From FEN-1297 sp963843605 (lineage in GTDB: Bacteria > Bacteroidota > Ignavibacteria > Ignavibacteriales > Ignavibacteriaceae): a stretch of DNA of 64,000 bases. The stretch lies in the NCBI GenBank assembly GCA_963843605.1, contig CAWJLA010000002.1, forward strand, positions 310,001-374,000. The letters are read 5' to 3'. Of this stretch, positions 8,343-18,521 are shown piece by piece (within the stretch, counting starts at the first letter, position 1; each line of letters begins with the position of its first letter). A model generated the notes under the pieces. That model was not told the DNA's origin. It saw only the letters and a list, made by a program, of their open reading frames with translations, and did not search any database. Both the position numbers and the translations under genes were made by a program.

Positions 8343-8999
8343 TTATAAATCAATTTCTATTTCTTCTTCTATATCGGTTTGGCTGCCGGAAGTATCCTGT
8401 ATAACGTCGACGACATCGTTAGCTACCGTTTCCATATCCGCAACAAGCTTTTTTATCCTATTTAAAAAGTAATTATAAAAAGCGAGTGCCGGAATACCGA
8501 CAATTAATCCGAAAGCAGTAGTTACCAGTGCTTCCCATATTCCGCCCGCCAGATCGCTGGGGTTTGCAGCGCCTGCGAGATCTTCAATTCGCATAAAGGC
8601 CGAAATCATTCCGGTAACCGTTCCCAAAAAACCGAGCAGCGGTGCAATGCCTGCAACGGTTGCCAGAACGGATAGTCCTTTTTCCAGTTTCGCAACTTCT
8701 TGTGTGCCGGCATTTTCAATCGATTCTTTTACGCGTTCGTGACCGAGTTTATATTTTTTTAATCCTTTTCTGATAATATTTGCAACCGGTGATTTTTCTT
8801 CCATACAATAACTGATTGCACCCGATACGTCTCCTTTTTTTAATAAACCACGTATCCTGACCATAAAAGCCGGAATATTTATTTTAGCTTTTCTTAACAC
8901 AATAAATCTGTCAATTATTACTGCCAGCCCTAGCACCGAGCATAACAATATGGGCCACATTATTATCCCACCCTTCAAAAACATCGATAATAAGTTCAT
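8343..8999 (-). CDS. exbB: ExbB/TolQ/MotA-family proton channel
   Basis: This 218-residue protein has three membrane helices (about residues 12-32, 110-132 and 152-175) and the conserved family segment LSVLATVAGIAPLLGFLGTVTGMISAF followed by LAGGIWEALVTTAFGLIVGIPAL. It is the pentameric channel of the ExbBD motor. It sits between the HU-SPOR gene (16 bp) and exbD (8 bp). Confidence 0.93.
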   Translation of the reverse strand: MNLLSMFLKGGIIMWPILLCSVLGLAVIIDRFIVLRKAKINIPAFMVRIRGLLKKGDVSGAISYCMEEKSPVANIIRKGLKKYKLGHERVKESIENAGTQEVAKLEKGLSVLATVAGIAPLLGFLGTVTGMISAFMRIEDLAGAANPSDLAGGIWEALVTTAFGLIVGIPALAFYNYFLNRIKKLVADMETVANDVVDVIQDTSGSQTDIEEEIEIDL

Positions 9000-9015
9000 A
9001 TTTTACCTTCTGATA

Positions 9016-10824
9016 TTATTGGTTCTTTTTAAAAAACTGCTGCGCTTCAATTAACGTTTTAAAGTTACCCACCTTTACTCGATACCATGTCCCTTTGCCT
9101 ATTACGTTTGCCTTTTCAACAAAGCTACGGTAACCTTTACTTTGAAATCTTTCCGCCTCTTTTTTAGCAACTAATTCCGACTGCCATGATGATATCTGTA
9201 CGACATAATGTTCGCCGGTTTTAACTATATAATCTTTTATTTCGGGAGTTTCAATATTTTTATTAGACGGTATGATTTCATTTTTTTGAATGTTTCCTCC
9301 GTCATTATTTTTATCTGCGTTTATTGCATCTGCATTATTGCTGTTTAGTGCACTGCTTTCATGCTCATTGTCCGACCCTGATTTTATACTTTCCTTAGTT
9401 TCCTTCGGAGGGTACGGATATGTTACAGGAACCGTATACTTTCTTTCGATGATAACGGGCGTCGAAGCAGGCAGAACTTGTTTCTTTTCCTTGTTTACCG
9501 CTAAACCGCCCTGTTTTAAAAACAAATACAATGCAGCACCGACGACAAGAATAGTGATCAAAGCTATAATAAACACCAGAGAAGAGTTACGTTTGTCATA
9601 ATATTTTTTCTTCTCATATTTTGACGCACCTACTGATATAATTTCAGGAGGTTTTTCTACAATAATTTTCTCCGGCAAAGGTTCTTCCAAACCGGCAAAA
9701 TTATCAACCGATTCTTTATCGATTAAATTTAATTCCTCTGTGTGTTGAACAGGTTCCTGTGCTTCACTATTAGTTTCGGATAAATCTACTTCGTCAACAC
9801 CGGTATTTTCTTCTTCATCTTTAAGATCGATCGACTCATTAAATTCTTCTTCAAGTGTTGGCTCAAGAATATTTTTTAAACTTTCGTTGCTGTCTTCCAT
9901 TACCGATGTAATTGATTTAACCTGTTCAAAATTATCCGCCGCGGGTTGTTCTTTTTCAACTTTGTTTTCATGATTATCGGGATGATTTAATTTGTCCTCC
10001 ACCTGCTCATCATCCAGCCCGCCTTCTTCCTGATCCCGAACATAATTATCTTCCTCGTCGGGAATACCGAAATTCCATTCAAGGTTTATTTCTTCTTCCA
10101 AATCCAAGGCTGATGTATCGTTAACATTAGCGGAATCTATTATGGCTTCCTCTTCAATTTGTTTGGAAAGATCATCTCCGAAATCCCATGCAAGATGCTC
10201 GAACTCAGACCTGGGATCTAATTCGGAAGTAATCCGCCTTTCAATTTCAGGCGAGGTAATATCTTCTTCCTTCTTTTCTATCCATTCAAATTCAAATTGA
10301 TCGTTGCCGGGTCTTTCCGGTTCGATTAATAAAACCTCGTTTCCTTTGATATATTGATTGATTACCTCTGCAGTTTGCAAAAGTTTATCAACTTTAGTCT
10401 CAATTAATTTCTTCAGTTCATGACTTGAGGGCGGACTAAAATATTCTGTTTCTTTTACTCCTTCTAGCGGTATTACAGGTTTACCGATACTTAAACTGAA
10501 ATATGAGTCAACTTGGCTAAAAGCATCTACCGTAGGCATAGGCACGTTAAATATCAGGCTCTCTTCAGAACTAATCTCATCATTTTGAATCGGGAAAAAC
10601 ACCATTAAATCGGAGTAAATAATATTATCATTAGATTCACTTAATGAGTCTTTTATTACTCCTTGTCTAAGCTGAAAATATCCTATTCCCTTAAGCTTAA
10701 CCGCTTCTCCCCTTTTAAGAGAAGTGGCGGCTTTCTGCAGAAACAGTTCGAAGAATATCTTAGTCTCCTGATCCGGCACCCCGCTTCTTTTAGCCAGTTT
10801 TCTTATTAATTCTGCTTTTGTCAT
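9016..10824 (-). CDS. HU-domain / SPOR-domain membrane protein
   Basis: This 602-residue protein joins three parts. The N-terminus is an HU-like DNA-binding fold (about 1-60; TKAELIRKLAKRSGV, VKLKGIGYFQLR). Next is a long, strongly acidic, low-complexity region (about 150-400) ending at one membrane helix (about 412-432; LVFIIALITILVVGAALYLF). The C-terminus is a SPOR domain (about 530-602; YVVQISSWQS...WYRVKVGNFKTLIEAQQFF), which binds denuded glycan at division septa. The order implies a cytoplasmic HU domain and a periplasmic SPOR domain, so it could link nucleoid and septal wall. It sits between the barrel gene and exbB. Confidence 0.8.
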   Translation of the reverse strand: MTKAELIRKLAKRSGVPDQETKIFFELFLQKAATSLKRGEAVKLKGIGYFQLRQGVIKDSLSESNDNIIYSDLMVFFPIQNDEISSEESLIFNVPMPTVDAFSQVDSYFSLSIGKPVIPLEGVKETEYFSPPSSHELKKLIETKVDKLLQTAEVINQYIKGNEVLLIEPERPGNDQFEFEWIEKKEEDITSPEIERRITSELDPRSEFEHLAWDFGDDLSKQIEEEAIIDSANVNDTSALDLEEEINLEWNFGIPDEEDNYVRDQEEGGLDDEQVEDKLNHPDNHENKVEKEQPAADNFEQVKSITSVMEDSNESLKNILEPTLEEEFNESIDLKDEEENTGVDEVDLSETNSEAQEPVQHTEELNLIDKESVDNFAGLEEPLPEKIIVEKPPEIISVGASKYEKKKYYDKRNSSLVFIIALITILVVGAALYLFLKQGGLAVNKEKKQVLPASTPVIIERKYTVPVTYPYPPKETKESIKSGSDNEHESSALNSNNADAINADKNNDGGNIQKNEIIPSNKNIETPEIKDYIVKTGEHYVVQISSWQSELVAKKEAERFQSKGYRSFVEKANVIGKGTWYRVKVGNFKTLIEAQQFFKKNQ

Positions 10825-10918
10825 GTCAAATAAATTAAATATTAAAAGTTTTCATTATCTAAACATAGATAACGAAAAATTTCTGTTATTTCCATTTTCG
10901 GAACGAATAAAAATTCTT

Positions 10919-12514
10919 TTACCATCTCAAACTTATCCCCGCAGAAATGTCCAAAGGCAATTCTTGATAACCGTTCCACATATAGTTTTTATTATTGGTC
11001 AGGTTTTCGAAATCCAGAATAAAATCCAGGTTCGGTTTCCATTTATATTTAAATTTCAATCCTAAATTTACATTAGGATTTAAAGAATATTTATTCTGGA
11101 CGTCTGTATATATTCCTGAATAATATTGCATAACAGCCTGAGCATTTAGTCCGAATGCAAAGTCATAACCGTAATTAAGAGAAATCTTAATTGAGGGATA
11201 ATACGGAATTATATTATTAGCAGTATCCCTAACATCGCTGGCTTCCGCCGATCCGTAAAATACGCCGTACGGTCCCATATGGAAAAGTAAATTAACAAAT
11301 CCGGTAAAGTTTTTCCCTTGAGTAGTTAAAACGTCAAACCGGCCTTTTTGCCTTACGTCTGAAAAATACGGAAAATAATCCGTTGAATAATATTTAAATC
11401 CGCCGTCGATTTCAAAATATGTAAAGTACTCGTATTTTACCGTTATATCGAAAGCCGAATTCTTTTTCACATATATATTTGTAAAGTTTGGCGCTTCGAA
11501 ATAAGGATTAATACTTACGTAGTGCCCCGCTCCGTAGAAATCGGATGCCGGTGAATACTCGCCGTATATTGAAAGTCCCTTATCAAGATAAAATCCCAGG
11601 CTTATATAGGGCGTAAAAGAATAGTCGGTATCAATTTTTGAATAATTAAACCCGAAAGCAATTTTCATGAATTTTGAGAAATTCAATCCGATGTACGGCT
11701 GTGCGTAAAAATAGTCATAAATACCGTTACTTAAGAAATTATTTGTAATAAACTGCTTCTGATAATTCAAATTGAATCCGAGGTTAAAATTCTGCAACGC
11801 TAATTTAGCCGAACCCACGAGCTTAAATAGATTTTCGGAAAACTTTTCGTTTCTGAAAGAAGAAACATTATCGTTAGCTTCCAAGGAGAAAAGAAACTGT
11901 TTGCTGAGCGTATTTTTCAATGCAACTGATGCTTTCCCCGTATTAAAATATCTTTTAAATTGCGGGAAATCTGATCCGTACAGTTTATAGCCGTAAGTTC
12001 CGAAATCACCATGAAACTTTAATTCTGTTCCCGGCAGAAAACCGCTTTTATTGTTTATAAACAATAAAAGATTACTGCCCCCTGCTAAATGATATTTGTC
12101 GCTGTTTGCAACATATGCTCTTTGATTAAGCGTATTCGCAAATACCTCAAATAAACCGTTGTTAAATGGATTTGTAAATACCAGGTCGGCTTTAGGCAAT
12201 GAATATGAGCCTAAGCTTGCGTCCAGTTTTCCTCTTAAAAAATTCAGCGAATCTATTGAATCCAAGCTTCCTCTTACCGGTGTCTTCACTTCCTTAACCG
12301 GTAAGTTAGCAGGCGGAAAAATAGGCTTAACAAATTTTTCGGAAATAATGGAAATAAAACCGGGCGGAATTTTTTTCGCCTGCTGCACTTTAATAACATC
12401 TTTACCGGTTATGACAAAATCGGGTAATTCAACATCGGGGTTCTGCTTCTGCTGGTTCTGCGCATATAAAGCGGCTGCAAATAATAATACAAATATAACT
12501 GTTAGATTTTTCAT
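10919..12514 (-). CDS. Outer-membrane beta-barrel protein
   Basis: This 531-residue protein has a signal peptide (MKNLTVIFVLLFAAALYAQ) and a short N-terminal stretch (ELPDFVITGKDVIKVQQAKK). Alternating aromatic/polar strands follow through to the C-terminus, ending in an aromatic strand (LDISAGISLRW) typical of BAM-inserted barrels. No plug domain is apparent, so it is not a standard TonB-dependent receptor, though its TonB-operon position suggests a cognate function. Its start overlaps the stop of the TPR gene (TAATG), indicating translational coupling. Confidence 0.7.
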   Translation of the reverse strand: MKNLTVIFVLLFAAALYAQNQQKQNPDVELPDFVITGKDVIKVQQAKKIPPGFISIISEKFVKPIFPPANLPVKEVKTPVRGSLDSIDSLNFLRGKLDASLGSYSLPKADLVFTNPFNNGLFEVFANTLNQRAYVANSDKYHLAGGSNLLLFINNKSGFLPGTELKFHGDFGTYGYKLYGSDFPQFKRYFNTGKASVALKNTLSKQFLFSLEANDNVSSFRNEKFSENLFKLVGSAKLALQNFNLGFNLNYQKQFITNNFLSNGIYDYFYAQPYIGLNFSKFMKIAFGFNYSKIDTDYSFTPYISLGFYLDKGLSIYGEYSPASDFYGAGHYVSINPYFEAPNFTNIYVKKNSAFDITVKYEYFTYFEIDGGFKYYSTDYFPYFSDVRQKGRFDVLTTQGKNFTGFVNLLFHMGPYGVFYGSAEASDVRDTANNIIPYYPSIKISLNYGYDFAFGLNAQAVMQYYSGIYTDVQNKYSLNPNVNLGLKFKYKWKPNLDFILDFENLTNNKNYMWNGYQELPLDISAGISLRW

Positions 12515-15492
12515 TATTTCAAATCCCTGAGTTTTGTTCTGGCTTCCTTACCGTATATATCGCCCTTATGCTTTGTCAAAACTACTCTGTACATTTCTTT
12601 TGCCCGCTCGAAATCTTTGGTATCAACGTAGCAGTCTCCTAATTTAAGATAGGACTTAGTTACCCATTCATCGTAAGCAGGAAAAATTGTTCCTACTCTT
12701 ACAAAAGCAGTAATTGCATCGTTATAATCCTGTTGTTCCAGATAAGATTCACCCAGATAATACTGCGCTTGAGCTCCAATGTCGTCTGTCCTGTTTGTTA
12801 CTAAATCCTGAAAATAAGGCATTGCATCTTCATATTGTTTGGCCCTCATGGAAATAAGACCAAGCTGCAGTTTAGATTTTTCGGCAAAAATGGTCCCGTC
12901 ATAATTTTGAATAATCAGATTAAATTCATCCGAAGCACTGTCCGGCGAAGTTTTGTTTAAATATGTCATACCTTCATTATACATAATCTCCGGATAGCGT
13001 AATGTATTAGGAAGTGATGTTAAAGCTTTATTATAGATGCTTATAGCCTGACCGTATTTTTTCAGCTGATTATAAATATTACCTATTTCAATTACGGAAG
13101 AAGGTGCCGCATCGCTTGCTGGAAATGAATTGAAAACTCTGTTGAAATTAAAGATAGCCTCTTCATATTGTTTAAGGTTTTCAGCACTTTTTCCGATCCA
13201 GTAATAAGCCTGCGGAATCAGTTTACTGCCGGGATAATTTGCTATAAATTCTTTATAACTTATGCTTGCCTGCTTGTAATCCTGAAGGCTGAAATATATA
13301 TCACCAGTCTTATAATAAATTTCATCGGCAAAACCCAAAGACGGATTCTGAGAAACGAATTGTTTGATAAACCTAATCGCCTTTTCAGGCTGGTTCTGCG
13401 CAACATAACTATCCTGAATACCGTTCACTGCGTCGTAAACATGCGGAGAAGCAGGATATCTGACAAGCACCTGCTGATAATTAACAATTGCGGAGTCATA
13501 TTTGCCCATATTAAAATACGAATCACCTATAGAATAGAAAATTGTAGGCCCCAAGGATGAATTTGGATAAGTTGACAAAACATTTAAATAATTTGAAATG
13601 GCTTCAGAATAGTTACCCTCCTGAAAATAAATCCAGCCCACTACAAATAAAGATCTGTCTCCATATTCGGAATTCGGAAAATTCTTTTGTAACGTTCTGA
13701 ATTCGTTTATTGCATCCTGCTTTTCGTTCGCTTTATATAGAGCCTGAGCATATTGATAATATGCACTTGGATTTTTCAAAGCATTTTTGTCGTAATGAAA
13801 CATTTGCTTATATATTTGGCTAGATGCGGCAAAGTTCTTACTTCCGTAATAACTATCCGCCAACCTCAATCTGGCATCCAGCACCCTGAGGTCATGAGGG
13901 TATTGTTTAATGTAGTCTGAAAACTCACGGGCAGCAACTGAGTAATCCCTTAAATTAAAATAGCAGTATGCTTTTCCGTATAAAGCAAAATTACTAAGCT
14001 CGATATTGCCGGAACCTACAAGGTTATATCTCTCGATTGCGTCGTTAAATTTACCCAGTGAATAGTAACATTCGGCTAGGTAGAAATTAATTTTGTCTTT
14101 TTCGAATTGCGGATCCCTGAAATTTACATCCAGCATATTAGTAATGGCTTCATTGTAATTCCCTGTAAAATATTGAGCAACTCCCAAACCGAACGAGGCT
14201 CTGTTTATCAGATCTTCGGACAAGCCTTTGGAATTAATAGCGTTGGTAAAATTCTTCTTAGCCGCATTATAATCTTTTACAGTCAGATCAAGTTCACCTA
14301 TCATAGTCATGGCTTTCACACTAATATCTTCATTGGACGATTTCAGGGCACTTCTGAGATATCTGATTGCCAGGTCGTTTTTACCGTTGTTATAATAATA
14401 AACACCTAACTGGAACTGAACTTCGGTCACAAGTTCGTTATCCGGATATTTTTTCAGGAAATCCTGGTAAATATTAAATGCAGCTAAATCCTGTCCTGCA
14501 TATCTTTTTGATTCAGCCTTCCAATAAAATGATTTTACTGCAATACTGTCGGTGCCGTCGGACAGGAAATTAAATATTTTATATGCATCGTTATAATTTT
14601 TCTGTTGAAAGTAAGACCACGCTAATCCGTATTTAGCATCCCGGGTCTCCTCCGAAGAAGGATATTTATTAATTATTTCAAGGTAAGATTTTTCTGAGTT
14701 CTTATAATCTTTTAAACGGTAATATGAGTTTGCCAGAACATACAAACTCTGAGAGTAATCGTTATCCGGAAGATCCTTTAGTACTGGGTTGTTAAGTTCC
14801 AGAACCGAAGAATCATACTGCTTCAATTTAAAATAACACAAGCCTATTCTTATATGCGCTGCGGTGGCCAAAGGGCTGTCGCTGTGGTAAGATAACAGGT
14901 TGTCGTAATATTTAACGGCGCTCTCATAGTCTCCTATTTTTTCATAAATATTCGCCAGGGTAAAGATTGAATAATCTATATATTTATTATACGGATAATT
15001 TTTAATTGCATCTTTCAAAAAGACAATCGCGTCCTCAAGTTTTTTTTGTTTTGAATAGGACTCTCCTATCCAATATAAAGCCGATCCGGTATAGCTGCTT
15101 GAAGGATACTCGTCGAGAATTGTCTTTAACCTTTCCCGGCATTTTTCATATTCGCCCTGTTCATAATAGATTAATCCGAGTTTGTAGAGCGCCCTATCCC
15201 TGAAATTAGACCAAGTGAACTGATTAACAAGAAATTCAAATTCACCGGCGGCTGCGGATTTTTTACCCAAATTGAGCAACGCATCTGCATCATAATATTT
15301 TACCGTTGCATAAAGCGCATCCACCAGTCTGTATTGAGTAAAAAATTTCTGGAACAACCGATCGGCCGTTGCGTAATCCCTCGAATGATATGCATTCATA
15401 GCTTCTGCATAAATCCGGGTATCAGTCTGTGCCTTAAGGTGTGTTGCCGGAGTAATAAATAATAAGATTAGGAATAAATATTTTTTTTTCAT
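12514..15492 (-). CDS. Giant periplasmic tetratricopeptide-repeat protein
   Basis: This 992-residue protein has a signal peptide (MKKKYLFLILLFITPATHLKAQ) followed by TPR/YbgF-like repeats over nearly its whole length. Units such as ALYKLGLIYYEQGEYEKC, SLFVVGWIYFQEGNYSEAIS and QAYYWIGKSAENLKQYEEAI recur about every 36 residues. It is a protein-interaction scaffold. Being co-transcribed with an outer-membrane barrel and TonB/ExbBD, it may play the role CpoB/YbgF plays with Tol-Pal in Proteobacteria; that is inference. Its ATG directly abuts the stop of the DUF92 gene. Confidence 0.85.
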   Translation of the reverse strand: MKKKYLFLILLFITPATHLKAQTDTRIYAEAMNAYHSRDYATADRLFQKFFTQYRLVDALYATVKYYDADALLNLGKKSAAAGEFEFLVNQFTWSNFRDRALYKLGLIYYEQGEYEKCRERLKTILDEYPSSSYTGSALYWIGESYSKQKKLEDAIVFLKDAIKNYPYNKYIDYSIFTLANIYEKIGDYESAVKYYDNLLSYHSDSPLATAAHIRIGLCYFKLKQYDSSVLELNNPVLKDLPDNDYSQSLYVLANSYYRLKDYKNSEKSYLEIINKYPSSEETRDAKYGLAWSYFQQKNYNDAYKIFNFLSDGTDSIAVKSFYWKAESKRYAGQDLAAFNIYQDFLKKYPDNELVTEVQFQLGVYYYNNGKNDLAIRYLRSALKSSNEDISVKAMTMIGELDLTVKDYNAAKKNFTNAINSKGLSEDLINRASFGLGVAQYFTGNYNEAITNMLDVNFRDPQFEKDKINFYLAECYYSLGKFNDAIERYNLVGSGNIELSNFALYGKAYCYFNLRDYSVAAREFSDYIKQYPHDLRVLDARLRLADSYYGSKNFAASSQIYKQMFHYDKNALKNPSAYYQYAQALYKANEKQDAINEFRTLQKNFPNSEYGDRSLFVVGWIYFQEGNYSEAISNYLNVLSTYPNSSLGPTIFYSIGDSYFNMGKYDSAIVNYQQVLVRYPASPHVYDAVNGIQDSYVAQNQPEKAIRFIKQFVSQNPSLGFADEIYYKTGDIYFSLQDYKQASISYKEFIANYPGSKLIPQAYYWIGKSAENLKQYEEAIFNFNRVFNSFPASDAAPSSVIEIGNIYNQLKKYGQAISIYNKALTSLPNTLRYPEIMYNEGMTYLNKTSPDSASDEFNLIIQNYDGTIFAEKSKLQLGLISMRAKQYEDAMPYFQDLVTNRTDDIGAQAQYYLGESYLEQQDYNDAITAFVRVGTIFPAYDEWVTKSYLKLGDCYVDTKDFERAKEMYRVVLTKHKGDIYGKEARTKLRDLK

Positions 15493-16923
15493 TTAAGCAT
15501 TTATAATTTCTTTTAAAATCACTAAAAATACCGCACCGGTTAAAGCAGAAATAAAATTCACAGCGTCGTTGTTTAACCATTCCATGCCTTTAATTAAAGT
15601 CGGCCGGCTTTTGCAATGATATTTTCGTTCGGTTAATTTACCGCAGACGTTACATTTATATTGTACTTGCGCAACAGCTCCTAAAAAGCTATCGACAATA
15701 TTTCCCAAGAAGCCGCAAATAGAAATTAGTAAAATTGAATTAAGCCAAAATAATGATGATATCGGAATAATGAAAGCACCCAATAAGGCTCCAATGCTTC
15801 CATAAATTGAAATTCCCCCGGATGTTCCTTGCTCCGTTTCCTTAAAATTTTTAATACTTATAGTTTTTGTATTAAAATATGTACCGATCTCTGTACCCCA
15901 AGTATCCGAACAAACAACAGCTAAAGATGAGACGTAGGCTAAATAAAAAAGTTCCGACGGAAATAATACATTCAGAACAACAAACAGTCCGCCTAAGCCT
16001 CCGTTAGCCAGAACTTGATTAGAATCTCTGGTACCTGATTTTTCAAAAAATAATTCAGCCTTATTTTTACTCCTTGATTTAACCTTGGACAACAAACTTG
16101 AAGTAATAAAAAATACTAGTATAGGCACAGTCCATTTCCATCCTCCCAAACCCAAGATTAACAGAGCTAATAAAAATTGGTATTTTGAACCTTCGAAAGT
16201 TAAAAACTTTAACTTGTATGAAATAACCGAAATTAAAATTGAAGCACCGAACGCGATCTTCAGGTTCCCGGTTATCGAATTATTGCCTTTAGTGAATGAT
16301 AAGAATAGTAGAACGGCAGTTATAAATGGAAAGACAATATTTCTTAGTGCTTTATCTTTAAAATTATTGATGATTGAGGCTGTTATAGATATTATAATAG
16401 CAACCGCCATTAAATTTAATATCCCGAATAAAGTTCTGTTGTTACTCCAACTTGTGAAATAATCCAGATTATTTAATAAAAAAAGTAGTATGATAAAAAA
16501 AGCAACTAGTGCAAAGATTATCAAATCGGCAACGCGTATGTTAACATAATTTTCATTTCCTTCTCGCATGCTTTTCCTTATTCCCAATATGCTGTTTCCG
16601 AAAACGAACAATACAAACACAACAAATACGGGCCAGGTCTGGGATGGGATTGCAAAAAGCAGAATAATATATGATAAAACCACTGAGACTGCTCTGCGGA
16701 TCAGGTTTCCGGTTAAACTGCGGTAAAATAGGGAAATGGCAGAAAATACCGTAAAAAAGACTAACGGAATAATAATTTGGAAGACAATATTATGTGATAA
16801 AAAAACGGAATTCAATACAACAACAAGACCGAAGCCCAGTTCGAATAATGTACTCATTAATTCGGATATTACCGGCTTTTCTTTAAGATTTAATTTTTTG
16901 CTATTGGTAATAATTTCTACCAA
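15493..16923 (-). CDS. DUF92-family membrane protein (VTE6-like)
   Basis: This 476-residue polytopic protein has a C-terminal half (about 290-476) that matches DUF92/TIGR00297: SSLAVVCSDTWGTEIGTYF, GTSGGISIYGSIGALLGAF, FLGNIVDSFLGAVAQVQYKC and NDAVNFISALTGA, with a CxxC pair (KCNVCGK). Plant VTE6, a phytyl-phosphate kinase, belongs to this family, so a polyprenol or phytol phosphate role is possible. The N-terminal half (about 10-270) is another eight or so helices. It is the first gene of the TPR-barrel-TonB transcript. Confidence 0.7.
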   Translation of the reverse strand: MVEIITNSKKLNLKEKPVISELMSTLFELGFGLVVVLNSVFLSHNIVFQIIIPLVFFTVFSAISLFYRSLTGNLIRRAVSVVLSYIILLFAIPSQTWPVFVVFVLFVFGNSILGIRKSMREGNENYVNIRVADLIIFALVAFFIILLFLLNNLDYFTSWSNNRTLFGILNLMAVAIIISITASIINNFKDKALRNIVFPFITAVLLFLSFTKGNNSITGNLKIAFGASILISVISYKLKFLTFEGSKYQFLLALLILGLGGWKWTVPILVFFITSSLLSKVKSRSKNKAELFFEKSGTRDSNQVLANGGLGGLFVVLNVLFPSELFYLAYVSSLAVVCSDTWGTEIGTYFNTKTISIKNFKETEQGTSGGISIYGSIGALLGAFIIPISSLFWLNSILLISICGFLGNIVDSFLGAVAQVQYKCNVCGKLTERKYHCKSRPTLIKGMEWLNNDAVNFISALTGAVFLVILKEIINA

Positions 16924-17151
16924 ATTTTTTAAATTTGTCTGTTAAAAGAAATTGAATTCATTATTGTAATATAAGTTTTAAGTTTTTATAATGTCAAGGG
17001 AATAAAAGGAATACAATATTTATTTAAAGAAATCTATTAAGTAAGTTATCTAAACATTACCGCTGGCTTAAAAAGAATAGAAAATTACTACTGACTTTAA
17101 AAACAAAATTACATATTTTGAATTTCTAGAAACATAAAAATAGGAGATTCC

Positions 17152-17757
17152 ATGAAAAAATCAGTGATATTCGGAATTATCATGTTATTATTTGTCTTTT
17201 CACAGACATCTTCAAACGCGCAAATGTTGAAATTAGGAATAAGCGGAGGTATTTCATCTATAACCTCACCTAACACATATACTAATTCGGTCGACCAAAA
17301 TGGTTACGGATTCGGGTCAAATTTTCATTTCGGCGCACAACTAAGGATTGATTTTCCGTTAGTGCCGATTACTCCGATAGTTTTTATTGATTATCATCTA
17401 CTCAGGGGAGATGGAAAAAGAAACGATATACAGATAAATAATTCGCAAAATATAATTTCAATAGGGGTAGAAGGTGAATATTATATTCTTCCGCTGCCTT
17501 TTATAAAACCGTATATTTCGTTAGATGTAGCTTTGAATAAAATTGGCGAACTAAAAGAAGAATCGCCCTTAGGAACCTCAACTCAGTCTGGCTACTCTCG
17601 ATTTGGAGGCGCCATCGGTATCGGAACTGTAGTGACAATTTTACCTCTTGTTGATCTGGATGTTTCGGTTAAATATCAAACTTTAAACCTGGTGGGGAAA
17701 AGCGACGGTGAAGGAAATATTTCATTGGTTAATTTAAACCTGGCAGTAATTTTTTAA
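17152..17757 (+). CDS. Small outer-membrane beta-barrel protein
   Basis: This 201-residue protein has a signal peptide (MKKSVIFGIIMLLFVFSQTSSNAQ) and then an OmpX/porin-like eight-strand pattern (LGISGGISSITS, FHFGAQLRIDFPL, VSVKYQTLNLVG), ending in an aromatic beta strand (LVNLNLAVIF). AGGAG lies 6 nt before the ATG. Specific function unknown. Confidence 0.65.
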   Translation: MKKSVIFGIIMLLFVFSQTSSNAQMLKLGISGGISSITSPNTYTNSVDQNGYGFGSNFHFGAQLRIDFPLVPITPIVFIDYHLLRGDGKRNDIQINNSQNIISIGVEGEYYILPLPFIKPYISLDVALNKIGELKEESPLGTSTQSGYSRFGGAIGIGTVVTILPLVDLDVSVKYQTLNLVGKSDGEGNISLVNLNLAVIF

Positions 17758-17791
17758 CCAATTGGTCAATCAATTTTTTGTGGGATAATAA

Positions 17792-18436
17792 TTAAATTGT
17801 TATCCCTTTTTGTTTAATATATTTCTGGAGTACTGAAATACCGAATTCAGGGAGTTTTTTATCGAATGTTTTTAGGGATAAAATTACGTTTTCTATGATT
17901 TTAATCCCTGCTTTATTTTTATATGCTCCGTTGATATGAGAATATAATTGATTTTCAAACTTAAGTGCAGAAAGTACTGCGACATTAATTACTTCCCTGT
18001 CTTTTAATGCTAGTCCCCTTCTGCTTAAAACTTTACCGTATCCTTCAATAACAAGCCATTCCGAAAGTTCTCTAGAGTAATTGGCAATATTCTTTATTAA
18101 CTTGTCGTACTTATTGCCGTAAATTCTTTTGCAAGTCTTTACGCCTGAATTCTTTAATAAAATATAATCACGGTTCAGCTTGGTTTTGATGATCGGATTA
18201 AAATACTCACTCATAATCGACAATGAAATTAAAGCCGAAGGAAAACCGGCAAATAAATAAGTCTGAAGCAGCGTTTCATAAATTTTTTCAGCCTTAATAT
18301 TTTGTTTTTTTGCTTTCTGCAAAAATCTGCGCAAAGCAGCTTCTTTTCTTAAGACCGCAGCGACAGCAATAAATGCAAGCAGATCCAGTTCGGGAATATT
18401 ATTTTCTTTTTTATCGGAGGGTTTTGAATTTTTCAT
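17792..18436 (-). CDS. Carboxymuconolactone decarboxylase-like protein
   Basis: This 214-residue protein has a C-terminal half resembling the CMD/AhpD fold (WLVIEGYGKVLSRRGLALKDREVINVAVLSAL then QLYSHINGAYKNKAG, about residues 125-185). The AhpD-type CxxC peroxidatic pair is absent, so it resembles the decarboxylase branch rather than a thiol peroxidase. Substrate unknown. It stands alone between a convergent barrel gene and a co-directional TPR gene. Confidence 0.5.
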   Translation of the reverse strand: MKNSKPSDKKENNIPELDLLAFIAVAAVLRKEAALRRFLQKAKKQNIKAEKIYETLLQTYLFAGFPSALISLSIMSEYFNPIIKTKLNRDYILLKNSGVKTCKRIYGNKYDKLIKNIANYSRELSEWLVIEGYGKVLSRRGLALKDREVINVAVLSALKFENQLYSHINGAYKNKAGIKIIENVILSLKTFDKKLPEFGISVLQKYIKQKGITI

Positions 18437-18521
18437 ATAAAAACAAAAGGTTGTAAGGTACGGCAGGCGATTTTTTACGCCTGCCTTAACAATTTCACCA
18501 GCAACCTTATAGAGAATAATT

